Assembly (NCBI GenBank): GCA_037447655.1
Contig: JBBHKE010002176.1
Coordinates: 104,207-168,206, forward strand
Reading direction: 5' to 3'
Origin: Zygnema cylindricum
Lineage: Eukaryota; Streptophyta; Zygnematophyceae; Zygnematales; Zygnemataceae
DNA: 64,000 nucleotides
This document shows, piece by piece, positions 27,787 through 39,343 of the stretch. Numbering within the stretch: the first letter of the stretch is position 1; every line of letters begins with the position of its first letter. The notes beneath the pieces were generated by a model, which saw only the letters and a list, made by a program, of their open reading frames with translations, made no database searches and was not told the origin of the DNA. The position numbers were made by a program, and so were the translations under genes.

Positions 27787-28029
27787 CCGATGGCGACGCA
27801 GAAAGGAGGTGGCAAGTGTGTTCAGCAGGCAAACCCTAAAAAGAAAAAAGGGGAGAAAAAAAAAGAGTGGAAGTTGGAAGCAGGCAAACATGCTGACAAA
27901 GAGCACTTTAAAGATCAAAGTAATTATTGCACAAACAAAAAAGTGCAAATTGAAAAGGTTTACATCGGAGACAAATCGGAGAAAAATGAGCACTTTGCCA
28001 CGTGCCAAAAAGAGGCAAATGACGGGTAA
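27787..28029 (+). CDS. possible Lys-rich small protein or first exon (doubtful)
   Basis: ATG in good context (CCGATGGCG) opens an 80-codon frame rich in Lys (KKKKGEKKKEWKLEAGKHADK). The stop overlaps a strong donor, GG|GTAAGTA, so this could be a first coding exon. No downstream exon was identified and no family recognised. Confidence 0.15.
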   Translation, partial: PMATQKGGGKCVQQANPKKKKGEKKKEWKLEAGKHADKEHFKDQSNYCTNKKVQIEKVYIGDKSEKNEHFATCQKEANDG

Positions 28030-29190
28030 GTACGAATGATATATTTGTAAGATTTGACGAAATGTGGACACGTGTAGACATACTGGGAATTTCTGGGCGG
28101 CTGGAACTATTTTTTAAACAGCGGTCCAAGGATACAGATCTCTTTGCAATTAGTACGGACACAAAAATATCTTCGCATTCATGAAATGTCGGTTCGGCCC
28201 CGGAGAGTTGCGCTGTTGTCGGGTTCTACATTCGTTAAACCTTACGTTCCCGTTAGAGCCGAACTCCATGAAGCATCATCCGGGTTATAAAATATTTATG
28301 CCTAACGTCGTGGAATTTAGCGCTCTTGATGCGTATCGCATTTTACTACGGGCTAAAATCAATATTTACACGCTATATCGTCGTTGATGCACCACTCATA
28401 ATGCATGAACTCTAATATCGACGGTTGTAAGTGACCAAAAGCATGCATGCAAACCAGATTAAATGTTCAGAATAGTAATATTTAAATTGTAGCGATAACC
28501 AAACGTCATTGTCTAATTTTACATCGACGGACGATATTGTAGCGTACATAAATGCTATCAACGGCTGAAACATTCAATAACATATCTGCAAGCCAGATAT
28601 TTTAAACCAGATAAAATCCTAAAACAGTGTAGCCCTAACCGTACAGAATTTTAGAAGATCGTATTTCTACGCGATCATGCTACAAGATACCCGGTTTTTT
28701 AAGTATCGAACATTGAAAACCACGATAAGTTTTTCGACACATCATTCAGCTTGTACGGGTACATCGCCCTTCGTTATTTGTGTTAACGGTTTATGAGACT
28801 TAATGGAAAGTTGGAAACTATAATATCTCACACTAATTCAGTGCAGGAAAAGGTGACAGACTGTCCACTTCCTCAAATAGTGTTGTTAATACTATTTTCT
28901 GATTTTCAACGAAAAAAGGGTAGAGAGCGAAGTAGTGATACTAACTCTAATAAAGATAAACAGTGTGTGTTGAGCTATATACATCATACCGAAATTCCTC
29001 CAATATACCCAATAATATATTATTGGCGTATTGTACTAAAGCGCCTCAAGGTATGTATCGCGAAATAACATCGCTAGTGACACTCGACCCGATGTACTTT
29101 TGCAATATATCGAAATATTTTATGCTTGGTTTCAAATTCGGTGCAATATGCTCGACTTCCCGGACCGTAGGTAAAATCCGTTCATAAACT
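28030..29190. other. no recognisable feature
   Basis: A+T-rich sequence without long frames, RNA genes or clear repeats. Confidence 0.45.
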
Positions 29191-29192
29191 CA

Positions 29193-30149
29193 GGGTACGT
29201 CCCCATGTATTAAAGTTTATACTTTAGCCTGTCGTTTTCACCCAAAACGCATTTCCGTACGAGAAAAACTTTAGTCGTATAAGAAAATCAATTCATTTAA
29301 AGTACAACAAACGTCAAGTCGATACTTTGAATGTACTTCATGTTTGTCGTCAACTTAACAAATTTGGGCGTTTCCCTTTTTTCAACCCCCGTGCAAGATA
29401 ATACAATCTAAACTCAACCCGCGACTTGATTTCAATGAAAGTACCGCCCAAACAACGAATGAAAAACGATCCACGGATGCGCTACACAAGTGGTGAAATT
29501 TTAGGACGAGGGAAAGCACTCACTAATTTTCTCCTTGCCCGTCACGTGCATGTACGGAAAATACGAGCATGTACGGAAAAAAATATGCAGGGGTCTCCGG
29601 ACCTCCGCTTTCATTCATGAGTCCTTTGCAAAATTTGCGGCGTCGTCGCTTCTCCCCTCTCCCTCTCACACTATCGCTTTTATCGCTCACTTTGTAGAAT
29701 GAGGCACGAGATTACTGGTATTAAATGAAAGATATTTAAAAAATAATTATTTTGACTACCTTTATGTATATTTTTATGGCAATCAATTGAGAAAAGTCGG
29801 ACAAATGAAATCGGATAACCATGGCATAAAGTTCTTGAATTTTGTGACGTCGACGTTGTCACAAGTGAGCATGGCGTCACAATGTCACAAAACCCCAAAC
29901 ATCTGCCATGTCACAAAATTACAAAAATCTAGACGTCTACAACTGTCGTTGTTTTTGTTGGCATCAGCGATTGTCGGAAGTTTCGTAGTCGTCGTCAATC
30001 GTCACAAAGTTGTGCCTACGTCTACAACCGTCACATTTTAAAGTTCCGATTTCATTTTCGCACATAGGGACGCTTTTCAAAGTTGTACGGAACACTTCAC
30101 TATAGTCCAAAATACTTTTTCAAACTATCGCTTATATGGGGACGTACCC
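29193..30149. mobile_element. TIR element, family P (about 960 bp, non-coding)
   Basis: Ends are perfect 14-bp inverted repeats, GGGTACGTCCCCAT at 29193-29206 and ATGGGGACGTACCC at 30136-30149. The interior has no transposase-like frame. Single ends of the same type recur near 31508, 50843, 61856 and 62437. Confidence 0.6.
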
Positions 30150-30465
30150 TCAATTGCAATTATACTGTACAATGAACGTGTAATCAAGGAAATTTATACG
30201 GTTTGAGCTAACATCAACCAAGTTTAAAAAAAAAGCAAAACCCTAGTATATTTAAGTTTACATGAATGGACTTTACTGTACACATGACGAAATTCGGTAG
30301 GTACGGTACGCAACACTATAAAGTAGCAATTGCTCCGTAAGGTTCATCGTATTGAATTGCGACAATTTCGATTACTTTTTAACGGAACCCAAAATGCGCA
30401 TTGGTCCATGGACGAGGCAAGGTATTATTTTCGACATCCTTTGTGGCAATCAAAGCCAAACCGCT

Positions 30466-30595
30466 AATCGTTATATTAGTTAGAGTTTTTTTCACTACTA
30501 AATACATCTTTTATTTGTGCACACTTGTCAGATTGTCAGTCGAAGACCGCCGTTAGGAAGACGAGAATCTTGCATTGTTGTATATCGACAAGAAA
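30466..30595. mobile_element. half of a family-M MITE (copy 4, truncated)
   Basis: Left arm only: CGTTATATTAGTTAGAG...CACTACTAAATAC and TGCACACTTGTCAGATTGTC, like copy 2. After TATCGACAAG it runs into unrelated ATCG-palindrome-rich DNA (30596-30970). Confidence 0.6.
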
Positions 30596-30969
30596 CTTAT
30601 CGAGATAAAACCAATACCGATAGTTATCGGTTATCAAACGGGGAGGGGTCTTGATTTTTCGCTCTGAGACCAACAAATTCCTTATCGGCGATAAGTATAA
30701 AAAATATAGTAAACTATATAATAATACTTTTTAGTGTGCACTATTTTATTTTTTTCTACATATAGTGTGGTATGTAGTCTTTTCCGTACTATGTGTAGTG
30801 GGAGTTTTTTACGGCCAGCTATCCCCTATAAATTTAGGAAAACCGTATAATTATCGCTGATAGTTATCAGTACTGGTGTCGTCGCGATGAAAAACGATAT
30901 TATTGAGATAACACCGGTACCAAATATCGTGCCAATATATCGATCAACGATCCTTTTTATACGCACACG

Positions 30970-31675
30970 AAGCTTTCATTTGCAAAATCTTGTCGTTTAG
31001 ACAACAGGTGAGATTTCGTTTACATCACGTCGGTTAGTTAATGACGAATTGATCGTACACTTTCTTGTTGCGGTCAGCTGGTCTTCAATTCAAAGTTGCC
31101 ATGTATAGGGTGACGTCGGCAGATTTTATGTGACGTCGACTAGTGCCCTTTCCTGTGGAATTTCTCCAGTCTGTGTTTGTCGTCTTTCGCCAGTTACTTC
31201 GCCAGTTGACGCCCCGTTTCGCGTTTCACGTTACGGTGTCCTCTAATTGTTGTCGCTTATTCTTTTTCGTTGTGTTTGTTTATAAATGGAGGATAGGGAG
31301 CACTATGAAAGTGCGAACCTAATGACGCAAGTAAACTAGTAAAGTCAAAATAATTGCGTAATCATATAAAGTACGACAAATGCTCTGCATTTTCGGTCTT
31401 GTTTCCAGTTTTTGGACGTTCAGTTTTGAGATTTGAAGCGTCGATGAAACCTTTTATGTACGAAACACTAACAATTTGTGTCGCTGTTCTCATTTTTTGT
31501 GTACCCTTAGGGTATGTCCACATGTACTTGTAACTTAACGAACTTACTTCGTATTTTAGCGCAGGTCCTCCGGACCCAGTTTTCATATGTGAGAAAGAAA
31601 GATTTTATTAGGAAAATAGCGATGGTTAAACCATCAAAGTACAAAACTTGATTGAAATGGAAAATTGTTCACTAC
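30970..31675. other. no recognisable gene
   Basis: Low-coding A+T-rich stretch. A P-type end (AGGGTATGTCCACATGTA) lies near 31508. Confidence 0.4.
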
Positions 31676-31679
31676 ACCG

Positions 31680-32288
31680 CGAATCGTAATTAGAGTAAAT
31701 AACGCTGATTCGGTCGCCCTAAATTTCGACTCTATCACCTTAAATATAGTAAATGATTCTAAAATTTTCATTATACTATTTAGGGTAAGGTTTAATTTGC
31801 GTAAAACATTATAATATAGGTTCGTTTTAAATATTGTGGAGTACGGACGACGTCCGACCGTGCAAATTTGTACTTTTATATGTAAAAAGGTAAAAATAAT
31901 GATTTAATAGAATCGCGCTCGCACATGAAATCGCACTAAACAGAAAAATCAATCAGATCGAAACAAAGCCATTCGCATAACTCTCGTCCGTTGACAGCAT
32001 CGTCTTCAGTGTGAACATTAACTAACATTCAGCGCGACAAAAAGTACTAGCGTCATAATGACGTCAAAACTATACGGACTGACAGATTTTGTACGTCTAT
32101 GTAATTTAGTGTTCATAATTACAACGCGGATAATTATTGCCGAAATAACCCAATATAGAGTACTAAAATAAATTAGAGTAAACTTCCTATGTGAAATAGT
32201 TATATAACACAAATTAACGTTAATAACTCTAATTGTTTTTTTTTTGTTTTTTTACTCTAATTTTTTCTTAACCTTAATTACGATTCAC
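31680..32288. mobile_element. TIR element, family N
   Basis: Left end CGAATCGTAATTAGAGTAAA and right end TTAATTACGATTCAC are inverted. A related copy sits at 10033-10512, and a single end CGCGAATCGTAATTAGAGTA lies near 62418. No coding frame. Confidence 0.55.
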
Positions 32289-32570
32289 AATGTACGGTAC
32301 TACACCATTAAAGGCTATAATTTGTACAAAAACTATAAAAGCTAACCAACACTATAAGTGAAAATAACGATATCATAAGAAACAAAAACAAACACTAAAA
32401 CTAAACTACTGAGCACTAAACACTTCACTATACAAAAGCTTTAGATGACAAAAAAATACTTAAAGGTGTGACAATTGTATACGTCGACAATGACTATGAC
32501 AACTATCACCGTATACAATTTGTGATGACGCACGTTATTTTTTGTAACTCTTTGTGATGTCGCATGTTTT

Positions 32571-33054
32571 TGTAATTTTGTGACCTCTATTGGTACACGG
32601 AATGTCCAACTTATATAAAGCCTTTAGCATAGTATTTGCAAATTTGAATTTGACAATAAATAAGTGTCACCCTCGCACGCAAAAACTCTTACCGACTACA
32701 CCTATGCGTAGCATGGACTCATTTGAGTCTGCAGCAAAAAGAATCATTGAAATTGCTCACCTGAGCATTAAATTATGGTTGTTCAAAGACAACGAATTTA
32801 TACAGATTGCTTCTGGGAGAGAGGGCTTTCAAAAATGTTAAGTCCTAAAAACCTACTCATAGCCTTTCTAGACCAATTAAATTACCATACACTACATAAT
32901 GTACCTACAAAGTACTATTGTCGTCGTACTTTATTTACATAAATATTCGACACCACTCTCGGTCTGCCACGTGGCAAATAAGTTGTCGACATTCTCTCCA
33001 TTTCCTCTCTAGCATCCAATAGGATGGTGCCACGTGTCAATTTTCCTCCACTTT
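32571..33054 (-). repeat. LTR of copia O (3' copy, truncated)
   Basis: Homologous to 42776-43122 plus 49558-49705: shared TTTTGTGAC.TC.ATTGGTACAC, GACTCATTTGAGTC, CCATACACTACATA and GCCACGTGGCAAATAAG. It ends abruptly inside the LTR, next to reverse-transcriptase sequence. Confidence 0.8.
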
Positions 33055-33904
33055 GCAAAATCTGCACACCTTACTTTTTTCTCCTATCTCTACAAATCCT
33101 TCCGGCTGTCGCATGAAGATCTTTTCATCTAATTCACTGTGTAAGAAAGCGGTTTTGATGTCCATCTGGTGCACTTCCATGTATTCCGCTGCCGCTAAAC
33201 TAAATAGAATCCGGAAAGAGGGAAATTTAACAACCGAAGCGAAGGTCTCTCACTAATTTTGTGTGAACCCTTTTGCCACCAATCTGGCCTTGTATTGCTC
33301 GATAGTGTTATCCAGATTGAGCTCAACTTAAATACCCACTTGCATCCTATCACTTTTCTGTCCGTAGGACAATCCACCAGCTCCCATGTGTTCGCTTCTA
33401 TAAGAGAAGCCATCTCATCATTAATGGTTGTCATCCATCTACTACGTTTGTGACTGTTAACTGCTTCTGAGTAAACATGCGGTCTGCTCAAGTGTGATTG
33501 CTTAGTTACCTTGTTCTTCACTTGTCTCTTTTGAAGTCTCTTGCTCCTTCTCCTCCCTCGTTCAAACTGCGATGCTGAAATGGAGGGTAATATCAGATTT
33601 CTCCGAACGACTTCATCTTCTCCCTTATCCGTGGAGTCCATCTCCGGATGTGCATCATCCATTTCCGGTTTTTTTTGCTTTGTTCTTCGGTTTAAATCGG
33701 AAGTTGTGATTCCAAGAGAGGGTCACTCTCGATCAGATTTTTCTCTTCCTCTATAAGGTCAGGGTGAATGGGAGTTCGGTTAGAAGAATATGAATCTAAA
33801 TCATTTTCTGATTCAATTATAATTCTAACCGGTTTAGTGTATTTAAAGGGATATATGGACTTTCCTTCATCCATGACTACCAAGTGTTTTACTAAAATGA
33901 TGTC
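33055..33904 (-). pseudogene. copia O pol, reverse-transcriptase part
   Basis: The minus strand carries HLVVMDEGKSIYPFKYTKP, a spacer, then INDEMASLIEANTWELVDCP, GCKWVFK and, after frame breaks, HQMDIKTAFLHSEL and FMRQPEGFVE. It stops at the KVCR position, where sequence jumps into the LTR. It is interrupted upstream by C1 at 33905. Confidence 0.85.
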
Positions 33905-33909
33905 TTCTC

Positions 33910-34957
33910 TGTAGAAACTAATGGTTTTATTAGTATTTTCTAGGTCTGAAAAGAAATATAGAAGTCGAGGCAGTCTATCTCTAACTTCTCTCTCCAACTC
34001 TCAAACTTGTCGCAGTCACTGAGAAATTGGAGAGGAAGCTAGAGCCATGGCTACCTTGGCTATCCTGAGGTTTACGGGAATTTATATTAGGGTTTATTTA
34101 TTTAATTAAAAGGTATGTGCCGGCGGCAGGATTTGATCCTTGTACCTTCCGAACGGCAGATAGGATATAGCCGGTAGCCTTAGCCGTTAAGTCTAGCGGT
34201 AGTGTTACGTAGCATATAGTTTGATTTTTATTTAAATATGTATACGTGCGATAAACCATTTAACTGAAATGAATTACGGGATACATAGATCCAGTAATAT
34301 ATAATGTACGACTTACGGTACGGACAAAAATCAGTACCGCTCATTTGTTTCGTATATGAAACAAATACCGCGCATGTATTTATTACTGCTACGATTAAAG
34401 CCGAATTTAATCGGACGGCCGGGATTAGCGCCGAGATCGCGAAGGAAGATTTCGGCGGTTTGTGGCCATCGCCACATTGAATGACGCGTGGCGAAATTCC
34501 GTTGGATTGTGGAATCTCCGGAGATTATGGCACCGAATCCGGATTTGACATGTGTCGACATTTTGGCCATGTCGTACAATGTCCGTACATAAAGTACACC
34601 GGCAGCTGTACTTTTGCGTACGGAACTCAATTCTGATTGGTTCCGTAAATCAGAAGATAGAGTCTGTGAGAGAGATAGGACTTAGAAAAATTAGAAGATA
34701 GGACCCCCTCTCCCAGAGAGCTTCTGTACAAAAGGTCAACTTTGACCCTCTATAACTTACTGCTCAGGGGAGCAAATTCAGAGATTCTTTTTGCTATCGA
34801 CTCAAGGGAGTCTTGCCTTCACAGGGGTGAAGTTAGTTAGAGTTTTTGTCTGCCAGGGTGGCAGTTATTTTTGATTAAACACAAAGGGGTCAGGATTATC
34901 CTAGAGGCTTCTTGGAAGCTGTCCACTCTGAGGACTTATGGAGGTCTCAGAGTTTCA
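33910..34957 (+). repeat. 5' LTR of copia C1
   Basis: 1048 bp, TG...CA. It contains the CCATGG box at about 34045, the antisense tRNA-like module at 34128-34197, the palindromic TTTGTTTCG/GAAACAAA pair near 34345-34368, the GGCCATGTCGTACAATG block near 34563 and the gag ATG at 34938. Confidence 0.95.
34128..34197 (-). promoter_or_regulatory. antisense tRNA-like A/B-box module, C1 5' LTR
   Basis: On the minus strand: TAGACTTAACGGCTAAGG (A-box like, 34178-34195), then AGGATCAAATCCT (B box, 34128-34140), then TTTT at 34108-34111. The gap between the boxes is about 38 nt, close to that in tRNA genes. Confidence 0.5.
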
Positions 34958-37900
34958 GGTTATGGGCCCACCCTCTAGGGTACCAATCTTTAATGGAACT
35001 GGCTTCATATATTGGGAAAGTATGATGATAGGAGCTCTATGCGAAAAAAGGTTTTGGGGGATAGTGAGTGGACGATTGGGGCGTCCATCAAGTCTTGGAA
35101 TTCCTCCAGGGTTTGGAGGAAGCAGATTCACCAGGAAAGAGGATTCACCTTCAACGGAGGAAACAAAGGAAGGAGAGGTGGTGGACAAAGGAAAGGAGAA
35201 GGAGGCGACCACACTAATAGCAACTGGTTTAGCATTCATGTCATTTATTCCGAGGAACAAGGAGAATGTTACTGAAACCTGGGACTTCAACAATATGGCG
35301 GCAAAGCACTTCATCCTACGCCATCTCACTCAAGGACTTGGATGTCCTCATTTGCAGGTAGAAAGGGCATTCGATCTTTGGATGGCTCTTATAGAGATGT
35401 ACCGAAGTGGTACGATTAAGCAACAACAGTTGGCTGATCAGAAAGTAAAGGAGTATGTATACAAAGGGGGAAATATGTTGGATTTTTGCAATGAGCTTGC
35501 TACACTCTTCATGGAGCTAGAGAGTGCGGGAAAAAATTTTTAGTGAAAAAGAAAAGGTTAACTGTTTACTGATGAAGTTACCTGATGAGTTCGTGAACAT
35601 AGTTTACCGTGTGCAGGACTTGCCTGACTCAAGGTGGATATGGAACTCAGTGGTAGGGATGATTCTCGTTCAAGAGAATACAATTGAGATCCGAAGGGGA
35701 GGGAAGAGTGGCCAAGCCTTGGCAACAGCGACTGATTGGAGGAACAGGGATTCCCGAAAACCGGTCGGAAACTATGGGGGTAGGGAGCAGAAAAAACAGA
35801 CCGACGAGTTCGAACCAAGGGCTCCCAAAGGTTTATGTCATTTTTGTAAGAAACCGGGGCACTATATGGCAGAGTGCACTAAGCTAACCGAGTTTCGGTT
35901 AAAGGATGGGCAGACCGGTGGTACCCCGAGAGGAAAGAAAAAGACCCTTGTCACACAGGTACTTGAGGCGGAATCCGAGGACGAGGACGATGAGCTCCTT
36001 TTGGATGAGGAGTTGGAGGCGAAAAATGAGGTCGAAATTCCACGAAGGCAGAAATGTGCTTACGGTGGATTGAAAGGTGAAGCAGGCTGGATTATATATT
36101 CAGGTGCCTCAATGCACATGTGTAAGGATAGGCACCTGTTCACTAAGATAAGAAAGATTCCCACGGTAGAGATAGAGTACGGGGATGTGAGGATAGTCAC
36201 CACTACTCTTGTAGGATCGGTAGATCTTAAAGTGTTAGTAGAAGGAAAGACATCCATATTAACATTCTCCGATGTATTGTTTATTCCGGAGCTGAACAAA
36301 AACCTTATCTCTACATCAGTATTAGATGATAAGGGTTTTTTCACTAGCACTATGGAAGGAGTCTTTACTGCTAGTTTTGAGGAGGATGTCTATTTCATTG
36401 CTGAGAAAGGTAGCCATGGGATGTTTAGGCTGGTTTTAAGTAATGAAAAGAAGAAACTTTATTATGCTGGTGTTCATGATATTATGATGTGGCATAAGAG
36501 GCTTGGGCATGTGAATCTAGATAAGTTAAGAGAGATGAAAAAGATGGGAGTGGTGGAAGGGATTCAGTTCAGTGAGAGTGATAATATAAGTGATTGTAGT
36601 GGGTGTGCTCAAGGTAAAGCACACAGATTACCCTTTCCTAAAACAACCACCTACAAGGGAGAAAAACTTATAGATCTAGTACACACAGATATTTGGGGAC
36701 CGGCTAGAGTGCCCTCACCGGGGGGGAAGAGATTTATGATGACTATAACTGATGATTGGTCTCGGTATTCCCGAGTGTATATTTTGAAAAACAAGTCAGA
36801 AGCTGAGGATTGTTTTAGACAATATAAAGCATGGAGCGAAAAACTCCATGAAACTCCAATCAAGAGAGTAAGGAGTGACAATGGTGGAGAGTATACTTCT
36901 AACCAGTTTGAGGATTTTCTGATGGAAGATGGGGTCCAACACCAAAAGACAGTTCCAAAAAATCCTGAACAGAATGGGGTAGCTGAAAGGTTAAATAGAA
37001 CACTAAGTGATAGTGCTAGAAGTATGTTGTCGGATAAAAAGATAGGAAAAAGGTTTTGGGCAGAAGCAATGAACTGTGCTAATTACCTCAAGAATAGAGT
37101 TCTTACTTCAGCTATAAAAGATCAAACACCTTATGAGAGATGGACAGGCCGGAAACCCGACATATCTCACTTAAAGGTTTTCGGCAGTCAAGTATTCAGT
37201 CTAGATACTGATCGGTCCAATTGGAAGTTAGATCCTAAAGGAAAACCGGGATACATATTAGGATATGATGAGGATGTTAAAGGATATAGAGTTTATGATC
37301 TAAAAAGGGAAGATATAATCTTAGTAAAGCATCTAGTAGTTATGGATGAAGGAAAATCTGTGGATCCCTCAAATATACGAAGCCAGTAAAAATCAGATTT
37401 GAGTCAGAAAATTCTGATGACTTTGAGCTTCCTAACTATCCAGGTTTTAGAGAAGATGACATTCTTGCAGGTACAAATCAGACCGAAAAGGACTCGGCTG
37501 TGGAAACTCCAGTGACAACTCTACCCGAAGCGGAAGACGTGGTGGAAATTGATTCGGAATCAAGGGATAGGGGAGAAGCCGAGTTTGTTCGAAAGAATCC
37601 ACGAAAACCATCTATTCCGGCCTCAGATTTTGAAGGGGGGAGGAGAAGTAGCAAAAGACTGCAAGAAAAACAGGTTAATAACAAGGTAACTAAACTATCT
37701 CATTAAGATGAACCTCAAACTTATGGAGAGGCGATGACTTGTCCAGAAAGAAACCGGTGGAAGACAGCCATCAATGAGGAGATGGCTTCAATCATGGTTG
37801 CCGATACTTGGGAGCTGGTGGACTGTCCACCTAACCGAAAACTAATCGGTTGTAAGTGGGTTTTCAAACTAAAACTGAACCCAGATAACACAATCGAGCG

Positions 37901-39330
37901 CTACAAGGCCAGATTAGTGGCAAAGGGATTTACACAAAAGGAAGGAATTGACTACGAGGAAACCTTTGCCCCGGTGGTCAGATTTCCCTCCGTCCGCATA
38001 CTTCTCAGTTTAGCAGCGGCGGAAGACATGGAAGTGCACCAGATGGACATCAAAACAGCCTTTTTGCATGGAGAATTGGAAGAGGAGATCTTCATGCGAC
38101 AACCCGAAGGGTTTGTGGAAGAAGGAGAGGAGAGTAAGGTATGCCGGCTGATTAAATCTCTTTATGGTTTGAAACAGGCGGCTGATTAAATCTCTTTATG
38201 GTTTGAAACAGGCGCCTCGACAGTGGAATAAGAAGCTTGATGAGTTTCTTACCGGTCTAGGATATATTCGGATCAGCTCAGATCACTCAATCTATGTTTT
38301 CGAAGATGAGGAAGGTTTTATATTTATTGCAATTTATGTTGATGATTTGCTTGTTTTAAGTAAATCAATGGAAAAAATTAATAAACTGAAAACCGATCTT
38401 AAGGGGAGATTTGAAATGAAGGATATGGGGGAAGCAAAATATATTTTGGGAATTCAAATAGAGAGAGACCGAAAAAGGAAAATTATAAAATTGACTCAAA
38501 AGGAAGCAATAGGGAACATGCTTGAAAAATTTCAAATGGATAAAGCTAATAGTTGTACAACTCCAATGGAGTTGAAGAAGGGAAGTGAGGGGAGTGAGGA
38601 AGAAGGAGTCATAGTCTTAGACGAGGAATTATCTCCTGATGAACAGAAGTTCATGCAGACTATTGCTTACAGGCAAGTAGTGGGAAGTCTAATCTATTTT
38701 ATGAATTGTACCCGGCCGGATTTAGCTGCAGCTGTAGGAGTGCTAAGTAGAAGTCTAAATGCTCCCACTAAGAAGGATTGGGAGGCAGCTAAGAGAGTCC
38801 TTAGATACTTGGTAGGAACTAGAGATCTATGGTTGCATTTGGGTGGGGAGAATACTGACATCACTACTTGGAGTGATGCCAGTTATGGTGATGCTCCGAT
38901 GAGGAGATGTACTTCTGGATATGTATTATATGTCGGTGATGGGGCTTGCTGTTGGAGTAGCAAACAGCAAAAGGTTATTGCTCAGTCCACCATGGAGGCT
39001 GAGTATATGGCCTCTTGCTCTGCTGTAAAAGAATTGATGTGGGTCAAGTCTTTGCTTGGTGAGCTTGGTCACCTTAAGAGTGGTGTGCAGAAAATATTTT
39101 GTGATAATCAGGCAGCAATCGCTATTTCTGCCAATCCTAAACACCATTTTAAAGCCAAACACATGGACATCAGACTCAGCTTTGTTAGAGAGAAAGTAGA
39201 AAACAAAATAATCAGTTTAGAGTACAGACCAGATAGTGAGATGGTAGCAGATATGATGACCAAACCTGTGCCTTCCCCTAAGTTAATTTTTTGCAGGGAG
39301 AAGTGTGGTCTGAAATTAAAGATTGACTAG
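34938..39330 (+). pseudogene. copia C1 gag-pol polyprotein (six domains, several lesions)
   Basis: The ATG lies in the 5' LTR, 20 nt before its end, and gives MEVSEFQVMGPPSRVP. Order: gag; zinc knuckle CHFCKKPGHYMAEC (about 35836); protease (WIIYSGASMHMC: the active-site Asp of DSG is Tyr); GAG pre-integrase (WHKRLGHVNLDKL ... CSGCAQGK); integrase (HTDIWGP, SDNGGEY, PEQNGVAERLNRTL); reverse transcriptase (GCKWVFKLK, HQMDIKTAFLHGEL, IYVDDLLVLSK); RNase H (WSDASYGD, STMEAEY, CDNQAAI, HMDIRLSF). Lesions: an extra base in the A run near 35530, a lost base near 37369, an in-frame TAA near 37705, and a 34-bp tandem duplication (38147-38180 and 38181-38214) that shifts frame inside RT. It therefore cannot make a full polyprotein. 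Confidence 0.95.
34958..34972 (+). other. primer-binding site, internal initiator tRNA-Met type (C1)
   Basis: GGTTATGGGCCCACC directly follows the LTR. It is the 15-nt complement of the anticodon stem-loop of plant initiator tRNA-Met (GGTGGGCCCATAACC), not of its 3' end. In the gag frame it encodes part of QVMGPP. Confidence 0.8.
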
Positions 39331-39343
39331 AAAATAAGGGGAG

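Noticed and set aside
34128-34197. A functional tRNA gene on the minus strand of the LTR
   Set aside because: A- and B-box-like parts are present, but I could not draw a complete acceptor stem and anticodon arm, so it is listed as tRNA-like, not as a tRNA.
35515-35545. Programmed ribosomal frameshift between gag and pol in C1 (AAAAAATTTTTAG)
   Set aside because: The A AAT TTT run resembles a -1 slippery site, but pol continues in the +1 frame and related elements (E, copia D) read through gag without a shift. An extra A in a homopolymer is the simpler reading.
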